A stretch of 5,895 nucleotides of DNA, from NCBI GenBank assembly GCA_023248835.1, contig JAHFDU010000256.1:1-5895 (forward strand), in the 5' to 3' direction. The stretch is from Myxococcales bacterium (GTDB lineage: Bacteria; Myxococcota_A; Polyangia; Palsa-1104). This document shows, piece after piece, positions 1 to 4,719 of the stretch; position 1 is the stretch's first letter; every line of letters begins with the position of its first letter. Below the pieces are notes generated by a model, which was not told where the DNA came from, made no database searches, and saw only the letters and a program-made list of their open reading frames with translations. The translations under genes and the position numbers were made by a program.

Positions 1-2
1 CG

Positions 3-2165
3 GGTGCGCTCGAGAATTTCGCCAATCCTGAGCACAACGTTGGCGTTGATCTCAACTTGCTCCATTGGATGTTGCCGCATACCGCCAATCAAACTTCGCC
101 GCTGCCGACGGATGCCAAGATCGAAGTGCCGATCAAGTTCATCGCTGGCGGCGCCGACAAACAGGTGACGCCGGCAGCGGTGGAGCAGCTTTTTCACAAG
201 GTTCCGGGCAACAAGAAGGTGATGTACATCATTCCCGGCGCCGGCCACGTCGATCTGGTGACGATGAAGCAGGACGTGCCGCATGACGTGGTGCGCATCG
301 ACGCAAGTGGCAAGCGAACGGTCGTCAAGATGACGCTTGCCGACGTGATTCGCGCCCCGATTGGTGAGACTTCGTCTGCCCATGGTACCGCTGAGCATAC
401 CGGCTCCGCCCGTGGGACCGCTGAACATGCCGAGTGGGTTGAACCGCAAACACAGGAGGGGCAAAAAACAGCGGAGCAAGAGCATGGGCGTAAGCCTTGG
501 CTGGTTCGGGTCGGCGGCGAAGAAGTTTTGGTCTCCTCGCAAGAGGAGGCCGATGCTGCGCGGGCCATCATCGAAGAGGCAAAGACGGTGTATGGCATCA
601 ACATTTCTTCGGCAACGGTGCGGCAAAAGCTGTGGCAGAGGTTTCATGAAGATCCGGTTCGCCAGAAACGGTTCGCAGTGCCTGACCATGTTCTCGACCG
701 TGTACAGGTGCAAGCGTGGCATTTCAAAGAACTGGTGGCGCTGCAAACGGCGCTCGCCGACTACGCAGCGCTGCTTGGTCAGCAGCGGTCGAATTCGCCG
801 CTGGGCGAGACACCTCAACCGATTCAGAACATCGGAAAGCTGTCGGCTGGTCTCACCGCACCGCGACTCGATGTTTTGAAGAACGTCAACGTCCACGAGA
901 CTATGATTGCGGAATGCCGCTCCGAGGATCAGAGCCTGGTCTTTTATTCCGGGCAGACCCACACCACGTATGGATTCGGGTCGAACGCCGAAGGGTTGCG
1001 CGCGATCGCCACCCACGAGCTGACCCATGGTCTGCTCCAGCCGGCTCGACTCAAGGAGTTTATTCGTGAAGTGGGATTTTGGTACGACGAGACCCAGAAG
1101 TGGCCGATCAAGGGCGAACCGCCACCGACAGAGTATGGGCTAAAGAACGCCAAAGAGGATTTGGCCGATACCATCGCCTACTACAAGGTGAATCCGGAAT
1201 GGCTCAAGGCCAATCGTCCGATGCGCTATCGCTGGGCAGAGAGGCAGGCCGCGGCTGGACTGATAGCGCCTGATCCAGGGGCGGAGCCGCATGCGGTGAA
1301 CCAGGCGCGTCGGCCGATCTCTGCCAACCCGAAACCGGCGGGCGATTTTTTTGACCACCGCGACGTGCAATTCGTTGGCCATCGCTCTGATATTGGACAC
1401 GCCGAAGTGAAGCAAGGCACGCTTGGCGACTGCGACGTAATTGCGGCAATCAATGCCAGCATTCACGCAAATTCAGCATGGGTGGCCGATACAGTTCGCG
1501 ACATTGGCGATGGAACCTTCGAGGTGACTCTGTGGCCCTCCGAAACTCAGTCGGTGATCTATCGGGTCAGCCTCGAGGTGCCAGTGGACAATGATGGATC
1601 CCCCCTCTACGGGCGTGGCCGGGACGCAACTTCCTACGTAGTCGAAAAAGCCCTCGCCTTGCACGTGGGTGGCTATGGCGCTCTGCAAGATCCAGAAATG
1701 AGCACGGGCCAGGTGATGTCGCTGCTCAACCGCGGTCGCAAGCCCGTCACTCTTCATATGCAGTCGGGGCGACCCAATAAGCGCCTGGCCCAGATCGCTG
1801 AGATGCTCGAACAAAAGCGACCAGTGATCGTAGGCTCAATCCCTGCGACGCAGTGTGATGCTGCTCAACTGGCATTGGCGGAGAAGTATGGGGTGGCGAT
1901 GCCGCCTCAGAGCGAGAGTGAGGTTGCCGCGGAGCAGGACAGCAGTAGACATGCGTATGCTGTAATCGCTTTGAATCGAAAGGCCAAGACCATTTCCTTG
2001 CACAATCCGTGGGGCGACCAGCATATCGAAGAGATGCCGTTTGCCGACTTCATGAAGCTCTTTGACGATGCCTATTCGGTCTGGCCAGACCGTTCTAACG
2101 GTCCGACAAGTCCATCAAGTCCGACAGGTCCGACAGGTCCGACAACTCCGACAGGGGAGTCATAG
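3..2165 (+). CDS. Multi-domain putative effector: alpha/beta-hydrolase C-terminus, HExxH zincin, calpain-like cysteine peptidase (5' partial)
   Basis: The frame is open to the left edge, so the true start is outside; the TTG at 57 is only the first start-like codon. Residues are numbered from the codon at position 3 (720 visible). Residues about 1-110 resemble the end of an alpha/beta-hydrolase: GGADKQVTP supplies the acid (D52) and PGAGHVDLV the histidine (H82); the nucleophile elbow would lie upstream. A polar linker with a duplicated decapeptide follows (125-144). Around 165-425 is a zincin: HELTH (H338, E339, H342) and, 43 residues on, EDLADTIAYY, whose E385 is the likely third zinc ligand. 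Around 450-705 is a calpain-like C2 domain: QGTLGDC (C477), RHAYAV (H650) and LHNPWG (N668). The usual Trp after the Cys is Asp. The tail is Pro/Thr/Gly-rich. The motifs are seen; peptidase activity is inferred from family knowledge, and an effector role is inference. No signal peptide can be judged. Confidence 0.85.
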   Translation, partial: GALENFANPEHNVGVDLNLLHWMLPHTANQTSPLPTDAKIEVPIKFIAGGADKQVTPAAVEQLFHKVPGNKKVMYIIPGAGHVDLVTMKQDVPHDVVRIDASGKRTVVKMTLADVIRAPIGETSSAHGTAEHTGSARGTAEHAEWVEPQTQEGQKTAEQEHGRKPWLVRVGGEEVLVSSQEEADAARAIIEEAKTVYGINISSATVRQKLWQRFHEDPVRQKRFAVPDHVLDRVQVQAWHFKELVALQTALADYAALLGQQRSNSPLGETPQPIQNIGKLSAGLTAPRLDVLKNVNVHETMIAECRSEDQSLVFYSGQTHTTYGFGSNAEGLRAIATHELTHGLLQPARLKEFIREVGFWYDETQKWPIKGEPPPTEYGLKNAKEDLADTIAYYKVNPEWLKANRPMRYRWAERQAAAGLIAPDPGAEPHAVNQARRPISANPKPAGDFFDHRDVQFVGHRSDIGHAEVKQGTLGDCDVIAAINASIHANSAWVADTVRDIGDGTFEVTLWPSETQSVIYRVSLEVPVDNDGSPLYGRGRDATSYVVEKALALHVGGYGALQDPEMSTGQVMSLLNRGRKPVTLHMQSGRPNKRLAQIAEMLEQKRPVIVGSIPATQCDAAQLALAEKYGVAMPPQSESEVAAEQDSSRHAYAVIALNRKAKTISLHNPWGDQHIEEMPFADFMKLFDDAYSVWPDRSNGPTSPSSPTGPTGPTTPTGES
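375..434 (+). repeat. Two-unit 30-bp in-frame tandem repeat
   Basis: Two adjacent 30-base units (375-404 and 405-434) match at 23 of 30 positions and encode SAHGTAEHTG followed by SARGTAEHAE. They lie in the polar linker between the hydrolase part and the zincin domain. This is most simply an old in-frame linker duplication. No function is evident. Confidence 0.7.
2102..2155 (+). repeat. 9-bp tandem repeat encoding a Pro/Thr/Gly tail
   Basis: Six consecutive 9-base units share the form tccgacagg, with variants ending aag or aac and one tccatcaag. They encode the last residues of the multi-domain protein, SPTGPTGPTTPTG, a flexible collagen-like tail. Because 9 is a multiple of 3, changes in copy number would lengthen or shorten the tail without breaking the frame. 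The tract ends ten bases before the end of the stop codon. Confidence 0.85.
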
Positions 2166-2170
2166 TCGAA

Positions 2171-2176
2171 GAGAGG
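2171..2176 (+). promoter_or_regulatory. Ribosome binding site for the 143-aa gene
   Basis: GAGAGG lies 5 nt before the ATG at 2182. It decides this start over the in-frame ATG at 2062, which would overlap the preceding gene by about 100 bases and would translate the 9-bp repeat tract into an implausible VRQVRQVRQ segment. Confidence 0.6.
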
Positions 2177-2181
2177 CGAGG

Positions 2182-2613
2182 ATGGATCTACGAAAGCTGC
2201 ACAGCTGGCGCGATCTACCCCTCGTTGAAGTGGTTCGTCGGCTGAACCTTACCGACGAAAAGATCATGCGCGGCGCCGAATACGCGTCCACCACCGGCCT
2301 TGATGCCTTGCACAACCCTGATGTGTGCGAGGCGCTGTTTTTCTTCCGCCACGGTGGACCCTTTGTCATTTACCTCTCTGATCACAAGCTGATTGGAAAG
2401 ACGGCGCGTGCTCTACTGGCTGAGCTCGGCGAACCCGAAACAGTGTTGAGATCGCGCGCTGGCGACCATAGCGCACAGTGTATTTACCCTGCCCAGGGGT
2501 TCGCCGTTTCGGTGACCGATGACAAAGTAGATTTTGTCGAGCTATTTCCGTCGACAACTCTGCAGCAGTACCGAGACACGCTCTATCGCGAGCCTGCGCC
2601 GATGATTGCGTGA
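2182..2613 (+). CDS. Hypothetical 143-aa protein, possible partner or immunity protein of the upstream multi-domain protein
   Basis: I do not recognise a named family. The protein is soluble-looking, with no signal peptide or membrane segment. Visible elements are a helical N-terminus, a hydrophobic strand-like stretch at 51-65 (ALFFFRHGGPFVIYL), a helix ending in ALLAELGEPETVLRSRAG (77-94), then alternating strands around YPAQGFAVSV (102-111) and KVDFVELFP (115-123), and a closing helix. The order helix, LGEP, strand, (Y/W)-x-x-x-G, strand loosely recalls BamE/BLIP-like small alpha/beta folds, but this is a weak resemblance. The start codon is 16 nt after the preceding stop, in the same direction and with no room for a separate promoter, so co-transcription is likely. 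In toxin loci a small cytosolic protein in this position is often the immunity protein; an adaptor, chaperone or unrelated role is equally open. Confidence 0.8.
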   Translation: MDLRKLHSWRDLPLVEVVRRLNLTDEKIMRGAEYASTTGLDALHNPDVCEALFFFRHGGPFVIYLSDHKLIGKTARALLAELGEPETVLRSRAGDHSAQCIYPAQGFAVSVTDDKVDFVELFPSTTLQQYRDTLYREPAPMIA

Positions 2614-2670
2614 AAGTTGCCCACTGGCGTTCTTGCAAAGGCGGAGCGCTTCGTTGGTGTAACCGACTGC

Positions 2671-2710
2671 CGCGGGTGGTTTTTGTTGATACGGGGTGAT
2701 TTTTGTTGAT
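2671..2710 (+). repeat. Tandem 20-bp direct repeat upstream of the propeller gene
   Basis: Bases 2671-2690 and 2691-2710 match at 16 of 20 positions. The last 11 bases of each unit (tttttgttgat) are identical. The period is close to two helical turns, so both copies would present the same DNA face. The pair abuts the candidate -35 element at 2714. It may be a paired regulator-binding site or a small neutral duplication. Confidence 0.7.
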
Positions 2711-2713
2711 TAA

Positions 2714-2741
2714 TTGATATTAACTGTTCTATGTATATGAA
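2714..2741 (+). promoter_or_regulatory. Tentative sigma-70 promoter for the propeller gene
   Basis: TTGATA (2714-2719, 5 of 6 to consensus) is followed after 16 bp by TATGAA (2736-2741, 4 of 6). Transcription would begin near 2748, leaving a leader of roughly 15 bases that contains the ribosome binding site. AT-rich DNA produces such matches easily, so this is only a candidate. Confidence 0.35.
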
Positions 2742-2743
2742 GT
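2728..2743 (+). repeat. 16-bp element, copy 1 (upstream of the propeller gene)
   Basis: The bases tctatgtatatgaagt occur identically at 4101-4116 over the toxin-antitoxin start. Here the element covers the candidate -10 region, 18 bases before the ATG. It could be an operator shared by the two transcription units, or a chance or historical duplicate. Confidence 0.6.
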
Positions 2744-2750
2744 TCTAATT

Positions 2751-2754
2751 GGAG
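2751..2754 (+). promoter_or_regulatory. Ribosome binding site of the propeller gene
   Basis: GGAG lies 7 nt upstream of the ATG at 2762 and supports that start, which also gives a sensible signal sequence. Confidence 0.6.
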
Positions 2755-2761
2755 TTGCCGT

Positions 2762-4039
2762 ATGTTGCATAAATGTCTGTTTTCTGTTGGTTTTATTTCA
2801 GTTCTTGGGTTCGGCTGCGGTGGCGCCCAGTCCGCTTCGCCGCTCGGAAACGATGGCGGTGCGCCCTCCGTCGATGCCGCTCCCGCTTCCCTCGCCGACT
2901 CGCAGTGGGGAGTTTTGCAACCGTGGCAGACGCCGATTGCCGACTACATCGCGGCTGCAGGCAAGAAGTTTGGCCGCTCTAAGCTTCACAAATCGATTGA
3001 TGATCTGATGGTCTTTGATGACCGCCTCTATCTCGGCTACGGCGACGGCTCGCTCAATGCTGGTGAGGTGACGCCGATCCAAATTCGCTCCTGGATGTCG
3101 CCGGACGATGCGGCGCCGACCGCCGAAGCGATCGCTGGCGTCGACGACAAGTTTGTTGCCACCAAAGCGTCGTCTGAGGAGGAGATCGCGTTCTATCGCC
3201 GCTTCGGTGACAAGCTTTACATCCCCGGCGTCGACGCCATGCAGGACGACTTTATCGGCAATGTGTTTGATCGCGCCCTCGGAGGCGGCTGGATACGGCA
3301 CCGCACCGTCCAAGGCGGCGTTCACGTGCAGGACATTGCCGAGTGGCATGGCGATCTTTACGCCTGCGGTTCTGGCACGCTCAATCTCGACCAATGGAAC
3401 ACCGGAATGGAACATGCTTGGGTGCGGCGATCGCAAGATGGCGGCAGCACCTTTTCCGACGTCGCTGACGAGCCCAATCCCGAAATCGGCGACCGGCGCT
3501 TCACCGCACTCTTGCCGCTTGAGAACGAACTCTACGCATTTGGTTACGCCACCGACGAGAACAATCAGCTTCTCGCAGTGCTCTCGCAATCCTGGGACGG
3601 CAACACGATGTCGCCCTCCGACGTCGCTTCGAAGTACGTCGTGTTTGGCGCCGAATCGTTTTCGAAAGACACTGGCGTACTCCGCGCCGCTACCGCGACT
3701 GGGACATCGGTTTATCAGACGTTGCTGGTGAAGGCGGGCAAGGCGACGCCGGTCGAGGCAGTGTTGCACCAGACCGTGCTCGACATCTCGGTCACCGAAC
3801 CTGGCAAGGCGTTGCTGCTCGCCACCGCGGGCGATGCCATTCCGCTGCCGCCGACGCTGAGCAACGTGGATGTGCTCTACACCGAAGACCTTGTCAGCTT
3901 CAAAACGCTCTTCAGTTTCGCCCCGCCCAGTTTGCCCACCGCCATCGCGGCTTGGCGCGGCACGATCTACATTGGTTTCGACGACGGCAGTGTCTGGCGC
4001 AGTGTGCCGAATGAATCTGTTCGCCTTCAGGCCCAATAG
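2762..4039 (+). CDS. Secreted sialidase-like beta-propeller protein, probable lipoprotein
   Basis: The 425-aa product begins with a short export signal: K4, a hydrophobic stretch at 6-17, then FGC with C19 as the likely lipidated residue. The lipobox is not canonical because Gly rather than Leu/Val/Ile is at -3. A Gly/Asp/Ala/Pro/Ser-rich linker follows (20-44), as is common in myxobacterial surface lipoproteins. The rest is a series of strand-rich segments with recurring D-x-LY-x-G-like motifs (DDRLYLGYGDG, GDKLYIPG, HGDLYACG, ENELYAFGY, RGTIYIGFDDG), typical of propeller blades. One good Asp-box is present, SQDGGSTF at 224-231 (pattern SxDxGxxF), as in sialidase/BNR-repeat proteins. Sialidase catalytic residues could not be assigned, so a binding or structural role is as likely as hydrolase activity. 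It has its own upstream region and is probably a separate transcription unit from the gene before it. Confidence 0.85.
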   Translation: MLHKCLFSVGFISVLGFGCGGAQSASPLGNDGGAPSVDAAPASLADSQWGVLQPWQTPIADYIAAAGKKFGRSKLHKSIDDLMVFDDRLYLGYGDGSLNAGEVTPIQIRSWMSPDDAAPTAEAIAGVDDKFVATKASSEEEIAFYRRFGDKLYIPGVDAMQDDFIGNVFDRALGGGWIRHRTVQGGVHVQDIAEWHGDLYACGSGTLNLDQWNTGMEHAWVRRSQDGGSTFSDVADEPNPEIGDRRFTALLPLENELYAFGYATDENNQLLAVLSQSWDGNTMSPSDVASKYVVFGAESFSKDTGVLRAATATGTSVYQTLLVKAGKATPVEAVLHQTVLDISVTEPGKALLLATAGDAIPLPPTLSNVDVLYTEDLVSFKTLFSFAPPSLPTAIAAWRGTIYIGFDDGSVWRSVPNESVRLQAQ

Positions 4040-4072
4040 GTTTTACTCGCCCCGTACCGATCTTGCGATCTC

Positions 4073-4101
4073 TTGCCAGTTTTGCATGCTTTGTATATAA
4101 T
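4073..4101 (+). promoter_or_regulatory. Strong sigma-70 promoter of the toxin-antitoxin operon
   Basis: TTGCCA (4073-4078, 5 of 6 to TTGACA), an exact 17-bp spacer, and a perfect TATAAT (4096-4101). Transcription should begin about 4107-4110, that is, at or within 3 nt of the ATG at 4110. No Shine-Dalgarno sequence precedes that ATG. Confidence 0.75.
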
Positions 4102-4122
4102 CTATGTATATGAAGTGTATAC
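4092..4122 (+). promoter_or_regulatory. TGTATA repeat cluster, candidate autoregulatory operator
   Basis: Three TGTATA cores start at 4092, 4105 and 4116 (spacings 13 and 11 bp). The last forms the palindrome gtatac (4117-4122). They overlap the -10 element and the antitoxin start codon. Ribbon-helix-helix antitoxins usually bind short repeats at about one-turn spacing over their own promoter, so this is the natural operator candidate. Binding itself is inference. Confidence 0.45.
4101..4116 (+). repeat. 16-bp element, copy 2 (over the antitoxin start)
   Basis: Identical to 2728-2743. It includes the last base of the -10 hexamer, the expected transcription start and the antitoxin ATG at 4110. 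Confidence 0.6.
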
Positions 4123-4343
4123 AGATCACGTTCGACGAAAAACTACTCAAGCGGCTCGACTCCGATCCGGAGGTTCGTCAGCAAGGACGCTCTAAGATCT
4201 TGCGACGACTTGCGGCTGAATACTTGCGACGCCGACGAGCGACTCGGATTGACGCTGCCTATCGCCGCGCTTATGCAGAGGGCGACGCACTCGACGAGGA
4301 GCTCGCTGGATGGGACGGCGAGGGCGTATGGCCAAAGCCGTAG
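4110..4343 (+). CDS. Ribbon-helix-helix antitoxin of a MazEF-like module
   Basis: A 77-aa product. The N-terminal half has a ribbon-helix-helix pattern: strand KCIQITFD (2-9), helix EKLLKRLDSD (10-19), a turn with GRS, then helix KILRRLAAEYLRRRR. This would dimerise and bind the operator. The C-terminal half is acidic and aromatic (DALDEELAGWDGEGVWP), the usual arm that wraps around and blocks a MazF toxin. An ATG at 4104 (giving MYMK) is in frame, but it overlaps the expected promoter-to-start region and probably lies upstream of the transcript, so 4110 was chosen. The last 16 bases overlap the toxin gene. The CopG/MetJ-type fold rather than the AbrB-type fold of classical MazE is seen in many MazF partners. 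The antitoxin identification is firm; the precise subfamily is not. Confidence 0.88.
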   Translation: MKCIQITFDEKLLKRLDSDPEVRQQGRSKILRRLAAEYLRRRRATRIDAAYRRAYAEGDALDEELAGWDGEGVWPKP

Positions 4344-4657
4344 CCCGCGGCGAGATCTGGCTGTACGAGTTTTCCCGTCCTGACAAACGGCGGCCAGTCG
4401 TGGTGCTCAGCCGGCCACGAGCGATTTCGCTTCTGCGCACCGTACTGGTCGCACCGGTCACATCCACGCTGCACGGAGCGCCCAGCGAAGTAGTGGTGGG
4501 TGTGGAGGAAGGGCTCAAGCACGACTCCGCGGTCAATCTGGATCACGTTCAGTGCGTCGCCCGTGAGAATCTTATCCGTTATGTCGGCGTGGTCGGTCGC
4601 GACAAAATGCGGGCCATCTGCTCGGCGCTGGCGATCGCAGTCGGCTGCGACGAGTGA
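4328..4657 (+). CDS. MazF/PemK-like endoribonuclease toxin
   Basis: A 109-aa product with the hallmarks of the MazF/PemK fold: RGEIWLYEF (7-15) as first strand, DKRRPVVVLSR (19-29) with the conserved Arg, VLVAPVTST (39-47) with the conserved Thr in the loop after the strand, then GVEEGLKHDSAVNLDHVQCV, typical of the central strands. By family knowledge R22 and T45 would be the catalytic pair for cutting single-stranded RNA at a short motif, and the antitoxin tail would block that groove. The gene overlaps the antitoxin by 16 bases, indicating translational coupling. An in-frame ATG at 4310 is an alternative: it has GAGGAG 8 nt upstream, whereas the ATG at 4328 has GAGGG only 3 nt away. The upstream start would add MGRRGR; 4328 is preferred because it fits the usual distance to RGE. 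Confidence 0.9.
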   Translation: MAKAVARGEIWLYEFSRPDKRRPVVVLSRPRAISLLRTVLVAPVTSTLHGAPSEVVVGVEEGLKHDSAVNLDHVQCVARENLIRYVGVVGRDKMRAICSALAIAVGCDE

Positions 4658-4692
4658 CAAGCTCTCGGACGTGCCCGCCTCGCCATCGCAAC

Positions 4693-4713
4693 GGCTGATG
4701 GCTGACAGCTGAT
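4693..4713 (+). repeat. Three-unit heptamer repeat between convergent genes
   Basis: GGCTGAT, GGCTGAC and AGCTGAT follow one another directly, with consensus RGCTGAY. They lie in the 62-bp gap between the toxin stop and the end of the convergent regulator gene. No hairpin with a T-tract was found in this gap, so it offers no clear terminator for either gene. Confidence 0.5.
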
Positions 4714-4719
4714 CGCTTC

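Larger units (their letters stand above)
2614..2761. other. 148-bp intergenic region, AT-richer in its second half
   Basis: The first 57 bases have the G/C content of the flanks and show no convincing hairpin-plus-T-tract terminator. The second half is AT-rich and holds the 20-bp tandem repeat, a tentative promoter, the 16-bp element shared with the toxin-antitoxin promoter, and the ribosome binding site of the next gene. No reading frame of note lies here. Confidence 0.6.

Noticed and set aside
361..879. Overlapping alternate-frame open frames inside the multi-domain gene
   Set aside because: They are Arg/Ser-rich shadows without domains and lie wholly within a frame carrying clear catalytic motifs.
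2062..2181. An N-terminal extension of the 143-aa protein from the ATG at 2062
   Set aside because: It would translate the 9-bp repeat tract as VRQ repeats inside another gene's coding region and has no reason to be used; the ATG at 2182 has a good ribosome site.
2625..2637. A TGGC...TTGCA sequence resembling a sigma-54 -24/-12 promoter, tempting because of the nearby enhancer-binding protein
   Set aside because: The GG and GC pairs are separated by 7 bases instead of the required 10, so sigma-54 would not recognise it.
2614..2680. A Rho-independent terminator after the 143-aa gene
   Set aside because: No stable inverted repeat precedes the T-runs at 2680-2684 and 2700-2704; those T-runs belong to the direct repeat.
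2671..2710. A CRISPR array or insertion-sequence end from the tandem repeat
   Set aside because: There are only two abutting units with no spacers, no inverted termini and no transposase.
2798..4036. A 412-codon open frame antisense to the propeller gene
   Set aside because: It mirrors the sense gene almost exactly, as expected from G/C third-position bias. Its product is Arg/Val/Gly-rich with no recognisable motif, while the sense frame has a signal peptide, an Asp-box and a ribosome site.
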